A stretch of 64,000 bases of DNA from Hydrogenophaga intermedia (GTDB lineage: Bacteria > Pseudomonadota > Gammaproteobacteria > Burkholderiales > Burkholderiaceae_C): positions 1 through 64,000 of the forward strand of contig NZ_JAMBNO010000011.1 in assembly GCF_023715105.1 (NCBI RefSeq). Direction: 5' to 3'. The notes beneath the pieces were generated by a model, which was not told where the DNA came from, did not search any database, and was given only the letters and a program-made list of their open reading frames with translations. Numbering within the stretch: the stretch's first letter is position 1; each line of letters starts with the position of its first letter. The position numbers and the translations under genes are program-made. Positions 17,755 through 25,251 of this stretch are shown one piece after another.

Positions 17755-18609
17755 TCAGTGGCGGGTGATGACGATTTCGAGGTAGTCGCTGGGGATGACC
17801 AGGCCACCGCGTTCGGCGCTGTTGAACTGCTGCATCAGCGCGAGCAGGTCGGCCGTGAGCGCCTGCTGGCCGGTGGGGTTGAGCGCAGCGAAGGCCTTGA
17901 GGATGGGGCCGTAGTAGCTGCGGAACACCTCCAGCATGTGGGCGCTGGAGCGGTAGCGGAAATGGAACTGACGCACCTCGGTGGCGATGTGCGCGGCGTG
18001 CTCGCCGAAAAGCTCGGCGATCTGGCCCGGCGTGCCCCACAGCGCGGGCGAGCTCACGCCGGGCGGCGGCGGCACGTGCTTGCCCAGCGTCTTGAACACC
18101 TGGCCAATGAAGCCGGCCGGTGTCCAGTTGGCCATGGCGATGCGCCCGCCGGGGCGGCACACGCGCAGCATTTCGGCGGCCACGCGCGGTGGGTTGGGCG
18201 CGAACATGTTGCCGAAGGTGGAGACCACGGCGTCGAAGCTGGCGTCGTCGAACGGGAGGGCCTCGACGTCGGCTTCGAGGAAGTCGATGCCGTGCAGGCG
18301 CTCGGCGGCAGCACGTTCGCGCGCACGCTCCAGCAGCGCGGGCACGTAGTCGGTGGAGGTGACCTCGCACCAGCGGCGCGCGGCGGCCAGCGTGGCGTTG
18401 CCGTTGCCGGCGGCCACGTCGAGCACGCGCTGGCCGGCGCGCAGGTCGGCGGCCTCGCTCAGCGTCTCGCCAACGATTTGCAAGGTAGTGCCGACCACGG
18501 CATAGTCACCCGAGGCCCAGGCGGCTTTCTGGCGTTGCTTGATGGCGGCGAAATCGGGGGCCGTGGCGGCCGGGGCCGGCGCGGCGAGGGAAGCGGTCAT
18601 GGCATTCAT
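17755..18609 (-). CDS. Class I SAM-dependent methyltransferase
   Basis: 284 residues. SAM-binding motif I is VLDVAAGNGNATLAAA (about 63-78), then TSTDYVPALLERARER (acidic motif II), LEADVEALPFDDASFDAV and LRVCRPGGRIAMANWTP. It resembles UbiE/COQ5-type small-molecule methyltransferases. It is first in a likely two-gene operon with the secreted haloperoxidase-like protein and diverges from the BTAD regulator. The substrate is unknown. ATG 18609 is preferred over the ATG three codons later because GGAG lies upstream. Confidence 0.82.
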   Translation of the reverse strand: MNAMTASLAAPAPAATAPDFAAIKQRQKAAWASGDYAVVGTTLQIVGETLSEAADLRAGQRVLDVAAGNGNATLAAARRWCEVTSTDYVPALLERARERAAAERLHGIDFLEADVEALPFDDASFDAVVSTFGNMFAPNPPRVAAEMLRVCRPGGRIAMANWTPAGFIGQVFKTLGKHVPPPPGVSSPALWGTPGQIAELFGEHAAHIATEVRQFHFRYRSSAHMLEVFRSYYGPILKAFAALNPTGQQALTADLLALMQQFNSAERGGLVIPSDYLEIVITRH

Positions 18610-18644
18610 GGGGGTTTGCTCCGGAGGAGAGGTTGAGGACGAGG

Positions 18645-18659
18645 CCCTGCGTCGCAGGG
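18645..18659. promoter_or_regulatory. Perfect inverted repeat between methyltransferase and BTAD regulator genes
   Basis: CCCTGCG-T-CGCAGGG is a perfect 7-1-7 palindrome, 36 bp before the methyltransferase ATG and 65 bp before the regulator ATG. GCCCTG is also repeated directly at 18644 and 18661 (17 bp apart). It is the clearest candidate operator in this 115-bp divergent spacer. It could equally be a chance high-G+C hairpin. Confidence 0.4.
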
Positions 18660-18724
18660 AGCCCTGACTGTTGACGCCGCGCGTGGAAGCCCCCGTGGTG
18701 AACCGCGTGGAAAAGAGCGTGGAA

Positions 18725-20761
18725 ATGAACCAGCCAATGCCTGCCGTCGCGCCGCTGGCGCTGCAACTGCTCGGTCCGTTGTCGGTGCGCCGGCAAGGCG
18801 CGGTCGTGGCGCTGCCACCCTCTCGCAAGGTGCGCGCGCTGCTGGCCTACCTGGTGGTGACAGGCCGCCCCAGCGCGCGCAGTCACCTGTGCGAACTGCT
18901 GTGGGACGTGCCCAACGACCCGCGCGGCGAGCTGCGCTGGTCCCTGAGCAAGCTGCGCGGCGTGCTCGACAGTCCGGGGCGCGTGCGCGTCATCGCCGAC
19001 GGCGATCGTGTGATGCTCGACCTCGAAGGCGCCGACATCGACGTGCACCATGCGCTCGATGCCCTGCGCCAGGGCGTGGTCACGCTGGCACCCGGCCGTC
19101 TGGCGGCGCTGGCGGCCCATTTCGCGCGTGGTGATCTCCTGCAAGGTCTGGAACTGCCGCGCAGCCCCGCCTTCGCTGGCTGGTTGGTGGCCGAGCGACG
19201 CCGCCTGCGCGCCGTGCACGCCACCGTGCTGGAGCACTGGGTGCGCGCGCTGCCCACGGGCAGCGACACCGCGCTTGCGGCGATCGAGCGCTGGCTCGCG
19301 ATCGCGCCGTTCGACCGACAGGCGCACGAGCGGCTGCTCGACGCGCTGGCCGCGAGCGGGCGCCTGCGCGAAGGCGAGGAACACCTGGCCACCACCGCGC
19401 GCCAGTACGAGGCCGAGGGGCTGGACTGGGCGCCCATCGGCCACGCGTGGCGAGCCGCGCGGCAGCGGCACACAGGCGCGGTGGTGGCCACGCGCGCCAC
19501 CACAACAGCGTCCGCGCCGGTCAGCGAGATCGTGATCACCAGCGACCCAGCACTCGAACCTGAGCGCCAGGCCACCCGGCGCGCATCGCTTGCCGTCATG
19601 CCCTTCGAAGACCGCACGCCCGGCGCCACGCGCGGCGGCGGGCTGGGCGACGGCATGACGCACGACGTCATCACGCGCCTGGCCAAGCTGCGCAGCGTGT
19701 TCGTCATCGCCTCGGGCACGGTGTTCGCGCTCGCGCAGCGCCAGGCCGGCCCCGAGGACGCAGGGCGGCGGCTGGACGTGGGCTATGTGGCCAGCGGCTG
19801 GCTGCGCCGTGACCCGCAAGGGCAGCTGCGGGTGTCGGTGCAACTGGCCGAGACGCGCAGCGCGCAGGTGGTCTGGGCGGAGGAATTCGCGCGCCGGCTC
19901 GACGACGCCTTCGCCGTGCTGGACGAGATCGGCAACCGCATCGTGACGGCCATCGCAGGCCAGATCGAGATGGTCGAGCGCAACCGCGCGGTGCTCAAGA
20001 ACCCGAGTTCGCTCAACGCCTGGGAGGCGCACCACCGCGGGCTGTGGCACATGATGCGTTTCGCGCGCGAGGACAACGAGCAGGCGCGCCATTTCTTTCA
20101 GGCCGCGGTGCGGCTGGACCCCACCTTCGCGCGCCCGCACGCCGGTCTGTCGTTCACGCACTTTCAGGACGCTTTCCTGGGCTGGCGCGAGCGCGACGCC
20201 GCGATCGAGCAGGCCTACCGCAGCGCGGCCGACGGCGTGATGGCCGATGAGCACGACCCGACATCACACTGGGCGCTGGGGCGTGCGATGTGGCTGCAGG
20301 GCCGCCGGGACGGCGCGCTGCGCGAACTGCGTGAGGCCATCGAACTCAGCCCCAACTTCGCGCTCGGTCACTACACGCTGGCTTTCGTGCACGCGCAGTC
20401 GGGCGACCCGGCCATCGCCATCAGCGAGGCGGACCACGCCCGCGCCCTGAGCCCCATGGACCCGTTGCTGTTCGGCATGCTCGCCTCGCGCGCACTGGCC
20501 TTGCTGCGCCTGGGCCGCATCGACGAGGCGGTGGAATGGGCGCAACGCGCCAGCGCGCGGCCGAACGCGCACATCCACATCCGCGCCATCGCCATGTTCA
20601 GCCTGGCGCTGGCCGGGCGCACGGCCGAGGCGCGGGCGGCGCTGGCCAACATCCAGGCCACGCAGGCGGGCTACGGCATGCCCGATTTCCTGCAGGCCTT
20701 TCGGCTCGACCCACAAACCGAATCGCTGGTGCGCAAGGCGGTCGGCCTGCTCGACGGCTGA
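18725..20761 (+). CDS. BTAD/SARP-type transcriptional activator with TolB-like and TPR regions
   Basis: 678 residues from ATG 18725; a TTG at 18671 would add 18 residues. Residues about 10-100 form an OmpR-like winged helix (LQLLGPLSVRRQGAVVALPP, LWDVPNDPRGELRWSLSKLR), and about 100-245 a bacterial transcriptional activation (BTAD) domain. Residues from about 285 start with SLAVMPFEDRTPG, a TolB/adenylate-cyclase-associated type domain, and the C-terminal 250 residues are TPR repeats. Such proteins are cytoplasmic activators, best known in actinobacteria as SARPs but also found in proteobacteria. Divergence from the methyltransferase/haloperoxidase pair points to those genes as targets. Confidence 0.8.
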   Translation: MNQPMPAVAPLALQLLGPLSVRRQGAVVALPPSRKVRALLAYLVVTGRPSARSHLCELLWDVPNDPRGELRWSLSKLRGVLDSPGRVRVIADGDRVMLDLEGADIDVHHALDALRQGVVTLAPGRLAALAAHFARGDLLQGLELPRSPAFAGWLVAERRRLRAVHATVLEHWVRALPTGSDTALAAIERWLAIAPFDRQAHERLLDALAASGRLREGEEHLATTARQYEAEGLDWAPIGHAWRAARQRHTGAVVATRATTTASAPVSEIVITSDPALEPERQATRRASLAVMPFEDRTPGATRGGGLGDGMTHDVITRLAKLRSVFVIASGTVFALAQRQAGPEDAGRRLDVGYVASGWLRRDPQGQLRVSVQLAETRSAQVVWAEEFARRLDDAFAVLDEIGNRIVTAIAGQIEMVERNRAVLKNPSSLNAWEAHHRGLWHMMRFAREDNEQARHFFQAAVRLDPTFARPHAGLSFTHFQDAFLGWRERDAAIEQAYRSAADGVMADEHDPTSHWALGRAMWLQGRRDGALRELREAIELSPNFALGHYTLAFVHAQSGDPAIAISEADHARALSPMDPLLFGMLASRALALLRLGRIDEAVEWAQRASARPNAHIHIRAIAMFSLALAGRTAEARAALANIQATQAGYGMPDFLQAFRLDPQTESLVRKAVGLLDG

Positions 20762-20877
20762 GGGCGCGCGTGCTGATGGCATGGTCGGTGGCTGGAACCT
20801 GACCGCCCAGCCAGCCGGTGACGCGATCAACGGCGAAAAGGGCGGAACAGGGTGTGGCTCACCCGGCTTATCCCGGT

Positions 20878-20904
20878 TCAGGCGGCTGGGGAATCTGCCG
20901 AAAT
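20878..20904 (+). promoter_or_regulatory. Weak candidate sigma-28 (FliA) promoter for the chemoreceptor gene
   Basis: GCCGAAAT at 20897-20904 matches the FliA -10 consensus GCCGATAA at six of eight positions. TCAG lies 15 bp upstream where TAAA is expected (2/4). The site is 53 bp before the ATG. Chemoreceptors are commonly FliA-dependent, which is the main support. Confidence 0.25.
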
Positions 20905-20956
20905 ACGGGTTGTGGGATCGCCGTTTTCGGTGTCCTGTCTCAACCCGACTACCGAG

Positions 20957-22696
20957 ATGGCCATGTTCAACAACCTCAAGATTTCCACCCGGCTGGTGGG
21001 CGCGTTCACCGTGCTGCTGGCCCTCTTATTGCTCATCGGCGCGCTGAGCGCCACCCGAGCCATCGCGGTACGCGACCAACTGGTCGACATCACCGAGCGC
21101 CGCATGAAGATCATTGCCGAGCTGGAACTCGTTCGCGATGAAGGCAACTTTCAGGCGCGCGCGCTGCGCAACATGGCACTCATGACCGACCCGGCCCAGG
21201 TGGCCCAGGAAAAGCAGGCCATCGAGAAATCGAAGGCCGAAGTGGTCCGGCTCGTGTCGGCGCTCGACAAGATCATCGTGTCGGCCGAAGGGCGCGCGCT
21301 GCAGCAGGCCACGGCCGACGCACGCCAGCCGTTCCGCGACGGCCAGGAGAAATTCATGGCCTTGCTGGCCGGCGGCCAACGCGAGGAGGCCATCCGCTTC
21401 CTGCTGGAAAGTCTGCGCCCGCTGCAGCTGGCCTACTTCAAGGCGATCGACAACGCGGTGACCTTTCAGTCGAAAGGCGCAGACGAAGCCGGCGCGCAGG
21501 CCAAGACGGCGGTGGCCAACCTCGTGACCACCATCATCGCGGCCGTCTTGCTGGCCGCCCTGGTGGCCGTGGGCATGGCCGTTTGGATCATTCGCTCCAT
21601 CACCCGCCCGATCAATGAAGCGGTGGAACTGGCCCGCGCCGTGGCCGCCGGCGACCTGACGCGCCGCGTCGAGGTGCGCTCGAAGGACGAAACCGGCGTG
21701 CTGATGCAGGCCCTGGCCGAGATGCAGAACGGTCTGGTGCAGGTGGTCAGCCGCGTGCGCGGAGGCTCCGAAGGCGTCTCCAGCGCCAGCGTGCAGATTG
21801 CGCAGGGCAATCAGGACCTGAGCTCGCGCACCGAGAACCAGGCCAGCGCCCTGGAAGAGACCGCGGCGTCCATGGAAGAGCTGTCCTCGACGGTGCGCCA
21901 GAACGCCGACAACGCCGCGCAAGCCAACCAGCTGGCGCAGACCGCATCGAATGTGGCGCGCCAGGGCGGCGAGGTGGTGTCGCAGGTGGTGGACACCATG
22001 AAGGGCATCGAGACCAGCTCGAAGAAGATCGCCGACATCATCAGCGTGATCGACGGCATCGCCTTCCAGACCAACATCCTGGCGCTCAACGCCGCGGTGG
22101 AAGCCGCGCGCGCAGGCGAGCAGGGCCGCGGCTTTGCGGTGGTGGCTGGCGAGGTGCGCAACCTCGCACAGCGCAGCGCCAGCGCGGCCAAGGAAATCAA
22201 GGACCTGATCACCGAGAGCGTGGAGCGTGTCTCCAGCGGCACGGTGCTGGTGGACAAGGCCGGCAGCACCATGAGCGAGGTGGTCGACAGCGTGCGCCGG
22301 GTGACGGACATCATGGCCGAGATCAGTGCGGCCAGCAAAGAGCAGAGCGACGGCGTGGCGCAGATCGGCGAGGCCGTGACGCAGATGGATCAGGCCACGC
22401 AGCAGAACGCGGCGCTGGTGGAGGAGATGGCCGCGGCCGCCAGCAGCCTGCGCACGCAGGCCAGCGACCTGGTGCAGGCCGTGGCGGTGTTCCGCCTATC
22501 CAGCAACGCGGTGGGCTTCAGCGCCATCACGCCGGTGGCACCGGCCGCTCACGCCCCGGCGGTCAGCGCCGCCCCCGCGCGTGCCGCGCTGCCGAAACCC
22601 GTGGCGCGCGCCACCCCCAAGGCGGCCGCGCCCACTGCACTGCCACGCAGCCAGGCAACGCACGCTGACGCCACGGGCGAGTGGGAATCCTTCTGA
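20957..22696 (+). CDS. Methyl-accepting chemotaxis protein
   Basis: 579 residues from ATG 20957; a second ATG lies two codons on. Membrane segment 1 is [20 protein letters not shown], followed by a periplasmic four-helix (4HB_MCP-type) sensor of about 150 residues. Segment 2 is [20 protein letters not shown], then HAMP and the long cytoplasmic coiled coil whose tip reads [24 protein letters not shown] (here [20 protein letters not shown]). It ends in EWESF, a CheR/CheB-binding pentapeptide, so it is a high-abundance, Tar/Tsr-like receptor. The ligand is unknown. No other chemotaxis gene is in the window. Confidence 0.95.
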   Translation: MAMFNNLKISTRLVGAFTVLLALLLLIGALSATRAIAVRDQLVDITERRMKIIAELELVRDEGNFQARALRNMALMTDPAQVAQEKQAIEKSKAEVVRLVSALDKIIVSAEGRALQQATADARQPFRDGQEKFMALLAGGQREEAIRFLLESLRPLQLAYFKAIDNAVTFQSKGADEAGAQAKTAVANLVTTIIAAVLLAALVAVGMAVWIIRSITRPINEAVELARAVAAGDLTRRVEVRSKDETGVLMQALAEMQNGLVQVVSRVRGGSEGVSSASVQIAQGNQDLSSRTENQASALEETAASMEELSSTVRQNADNAAQANQLAQTASNVARQGGEVVSQVVDTMKGIETSSKKIADIISVIDGIAFQTNILALNAAVEAARAGEQGRGFAVVAGEVRNLAQRSASAAKEIKDLITESVERVSSGTVLVDKAGSTMSEVVDSVRRVTDIMAEISAASKEQSDGVAQIGEAVTQMDQATQQNAALVEEMAAAASSLRTQASDLVQAVAVFRLSSNAVGFSAITPVAPAAHAPAVSAAPARAALPKPVARATPKAAAPTALPRSQATHADATGEWESF

Positions 22697-22720
22697 TCGC
22701 CTGATGGGCCTGTGCCGACC

Positions 22721-24379
22721 TCACACGCGTCGGCACGGCGCCAGCAAGTCCTTCGCGGCGTCTATGTCGCTGCCGCTCAGGCGCAGCAAGCCACTGACCG
22801 TGTGAAAGACGTTGTCCTGGCTCCAGGGCCGCGACGCAAGCGCGTTCAGGCAGCTTGTCTGCACATCCTGCACACGGCGCATGTCGGGTGACATCCACAG
22901 CAGCATGGGCACCTGCTTCTGCTCGGCGGGCGCGATCGACCAGGGCATGCCGTGAAGGTAGATGCCCTTTTCGCCGAGGGACTCACCGTGGTCCGACACG
23001 TAGAGCAAGGCGACCGGGCGGTCCTGCTGTTTGAGCCATGCCACCGTGTCGGCCAACAGCGCATCGGTCTCGCGGATGGCGTTGTCGTAGGCGTTGACGA
23101 TCGACGACGGCTCGCAACTGGCGAGGGCCTTCGAGCGGCACTCCGGCATGAACAACTTGTGCTCGGGCTGCGAACGGCGGTGGTACTCGGGTCCGTGGTT
23201 GCCCATCTGGTGCAGCACCACCAATGACCCTTGTCGGTCGCGCCCACGGTCGATGGCGGCAAGCACGCCGGGCAGGGACTGCAGCAGCAGGGCATCCGGG
23301 CATTCGCCATCGGGGCAGTGCTCGGGAGAGGCCATCGAACTCAGAAAACGGTGGGGAATGCGGTCGCACACCCCCTTGCAACCGGCCTGGTTGTCCAGCC
23401 AGTACACGCCCAGGCCGGCGCGTTGCACCAGGTCCACCAGGCTCTCTTCGTGTGCCTGGTTCAGGCCGGCGCGACCCCGGCGCGAGAACAGGCAGGGCAC
23501 CGACACCTGCGTGCTGGTGCCGCAGGACTGGACGTCGGAGAAGTACACCAGATCACCCTCGGTGCGCAGCGCCTGCAGGCGCGGCGTGGTCGCGCGGGCG
23601 TAACCGCCCAGGCCAAAGTTCGCCGCGCGCACCGTCTCACCCACCACCACAACCACCAGCGGCGCACGGTCATGGGCGGCGGCCGTGATGCGCACGCTGG
23701 CATCCAGGCCCACGGGCCGCAGCGGCTGGGCGGCCATGGCCGTCTCGCCCAGCCCCTGCACCACCACGCCGTAAACCACGTTGAACGGGTTGACCATGTA
23801 GCGCAAGGACTTGTGGTTGCGCATGAGCGAGGAGATGCCCTGGAATCCCGAGAGCAGCGCGACCACAAGCACTGCGAGCGCCACCAGCACGGTGGCACTG
23901 CGCTGCCACCACTGGTGCCGCGCTGCCACCGGCCGCACGGGCATGCGCCACCACACGATCGACGGCAGCACCGCACCCACGAACAGCGCCATGGCAAGGT
24001 GAGCGCTCAACAAGCCCTGCGTTTCCAGCCGGTCGGTGTGAAACACGTTGGCCACCATGCCGGGGTCGATCACGATGCCGTAGGTGAACATGAAGTAGCC
24101 GGCCACGCTGGACAACAGCAGCAGCACAACCCCCAGTGCGCGGCGCCAGGGACCCCACATGAGGGCGGTCAATACGGCCAAGAGCGCGGCGCCTACCACC
24201 ATGGCGAACGTGAACATGACCCACAGGCCACCGGGCTGCTGCACGTCCGGGCTCAAGTAAACCGCACGCCACAGCGCGACGTTGCCCACCGTGGCCAGCC
24301 ACAGCGCCAGCAGCAGTTCGAGACCGATCGGGTGAATGCCGCGCGAGCGCGGGGATGGGGCAGCTTGCATGGGGCGCAT
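22721..24379 (-). CDS. eptA: Lipid A phosphoethanolamine transferase (EptA/MCR family)
   Basis: 552 residues: five membrane segments in the first 190, then a periplasmic alkaline-phosphatase-fold catalytic domain. Zinc and catalytic residues are visible: Glu248 in VVVGETVRAANFG, Thr288 in SCGTSTQVSVPC (nucleophile), Asp463-His464 in YVSDHGESLGE, and His in GNHGPEY. Paired cysteines (CKGVC, CPDGEC) match the disulfides of the family. The enzyme moves phosphoethanolamine from phosphatidylethanolamine to lipid A and lowers binding of cationic peptides. This is a chromosomal family member; resistance is not shown. The start could be Met4 (24370). Confidence 0.9.
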   Translation of the reverse strand: MRPMQAAPSPRSRGIHPIGLELLLALWLATVGNVALWRAVYLSPDVQQPGGLWVMFTFAMVVGAALLAVLTALMWGPWRRALGVVLLLLSSVAGYFMFTYGIVIDPGMVANVFHTDRLETQGLLSAHLAMALFVGAVLPSIVWWRMPVRPVAARHQWWQRSATVLVALAVLVVALLSGFQGISSLMRNHKSLRYMVNPFNVVYGVVVQGLGETAMAAQPLRPVGLDASVRITAAAHDRAPLVVVVVGETVRAANFGLGGYARATTPRLQALRTEGDLVYFSDVQSCGTSTQVSVPCLFSRRGRAGLNQAHEESLVDLVQRAGLGVYWLDNQAGCKGVCDRIPHRFLSSMASPEHCPDGECPDALLLQSLPGVLAAIDRGRDRQGSLVVLHQMGNHGPEYHRRSQPEHKLFMPECRSKALASCEPSSIVNAYDNAIRETDALLADTVAWLKQQDRPVALLYVSDHGESLGEKGIYLHGMPWSIAPAEQKQVPMLLWMSPDMRRVQDVQTSCLNALASRPWSQDNVFHTVSGLLRLSGSDIDAAKDLLAPCRRV

Positions 24380-24393
24380 GCTTTGCCCGGCGC

Positions 24394-24410
24394 ATTAAGC
24401 CGCGCTTAAA
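24394..24410 (-). promoter_or_regulatory. PmrA-box-like site upstream of eptA
   Basis: Read on the minus strand the sequence is TTTAAG-CGCGG-CTTAAT, an exact match to the enterobacterial PmrA direct repeat YTTAAK-N5-YTTAAK. It lies 15 bp before the annotated eptA start, closer than usual, so either the translational start is further downstream or the box works differently. PmrA/BasR homologues are known to control eptA; none is encoded in this window. Confidence 0.5.
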
Positions 24411-24450
24411 CACCCAGCCTTTGCCATGGGCCATCCGTCGGGCGCGGCGA

Positions 24451-24467
24451 CTTAATCCTGCGTTCAG
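24451..24467 (+). promoter_or_regulatory. Degenerate PmrA-box-like site upstream of the PAP2 gene
   Basis: On the plus strand CTTAAT-CCTGC-GTTCAG has one perfect and one degenerate half-site with the same 5-bp spacer as the eptA box. It faces the PAP2 gene, 22 bp before its ATG. A possible -10 (TCGAAT, 24478-24483) would make that message leaderless. Weak alone; supported by the better box nearby. Confidence 0.3.
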
Positions 24468-24489
24468 CCTGGCTGGGTCGAATCAGGGA

Positions 24490-25251
24490 ATGCGCTACGA
24501 CGTCCTGAAGACCACCTTGAAACCCGCTGGCCTGGAGTGGTGGCTGCCGACCGCGGTGGGGTTGTACCTTGTCGTCTGGTGGGACTACCTGCGCATCGAC
24601 GTCGGGGTGATGCTGCTGATCGGCACACCGCAAGGCTTTGCGCTGCGCCACAACCTCTGGCTGGAGGCGCTCGGGCACGACGGCGCCCGCAACCTTGCCT
24701 TGCTCGTGCTGCTCCTGATGTGGCTGGCGGTGTTCCGCGCGCCCCGCGCGCTGGCCGTTTTCTCCCGTCCGGAACGCTTGTTCATGGCGCTGGCCACCAG
24801 CCTGTGCGCCTTGCTGATCAGCGTGCTCAAGCACCACAGCGTGGTGAGTTGCCCCTGGGACCAGGCGGTGTTCGGTGGCAGCGCCCACTGGGTTCCGCAC
24901 TGGGCCTGGTGGGTGACCACGGATGGTGGCCCGGGCGGCTGCTTCCCGGGTGGTCATGCGTCATCAGGCTTCGCCTTCATCGCGGCGGCCTGGCCAGGGC
25001 TGGCCAGCCGCGTTGGCTCGCGGCGCTGGCGCTGGGGCGCCTGGGTATTGGTGCTGGCGCTCGCCTCGGGTCTGGCCTTGGGTGTGGTGCAGACCCTGCG
25101 CGGCGCGCACCCACCAGGGCACACGCTCTGGACGGCGTGGCTGTGCTGGACGGCAAGTGGGCTGTTCTACGCCGTGTTCGCAAAAGCGATGGCGCTGGCA
25201 GGCGCCAGGCGTGCGGCCAGCGCCCGCACCATGAGCAACACCAGCGCATAG
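24490..25251 (+). CDS. PAP2-family (lipid phosphatase-like) membrane protein
   Basis: 253 residues, five to six membrane segments. The phosphatase motifs are KHHSVVSCPWD (Lys114), CFPGGHASSGFAF (His156) and LRGAHPPGHTLWT (Arg204, His211), the arrangement found in inner-membrane lipid/lipid A phosphatases and phosphotransferases. The active site would face the periplasm. It is divergent from eptA; PAP2 genes also accompany mcr-1, so a joint role in lipid A or phosphatidate turnover is plausible. The 3' end overlaps the convergent ATPase gene by 85 bp. The exact substrate is unknown. Confidence 0.8.
   Translation: MRYDVLKTTLKPAGLEWWLPTAVGLYLVVWWDYLRIDVGVMLLIGTPQGFALRHNLWLEALGHDGARNLALLVLLLMWLAVFRAPRALAVFSRPERLFMALATSLCALLISVLKHHSVVSCPWDQAVFGGSAHWVPHWAWWVTTDGGPGGCFPGGHASSGFAFIAAAWPGLASRVGSRRWRWGAWVLVLALASGLALGVVQTLRGAHPPGHTLWTAWLCWTASGLFYAVFAKAMALAGARRAASARTMSNTSA

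Noticed and set aside
22721..24379. Acquired mcr-type resistance gene
   Set aside because: No insertion sequence or compositional change surrounds it, and the local context is chromosomal; only the family relation is claimed.
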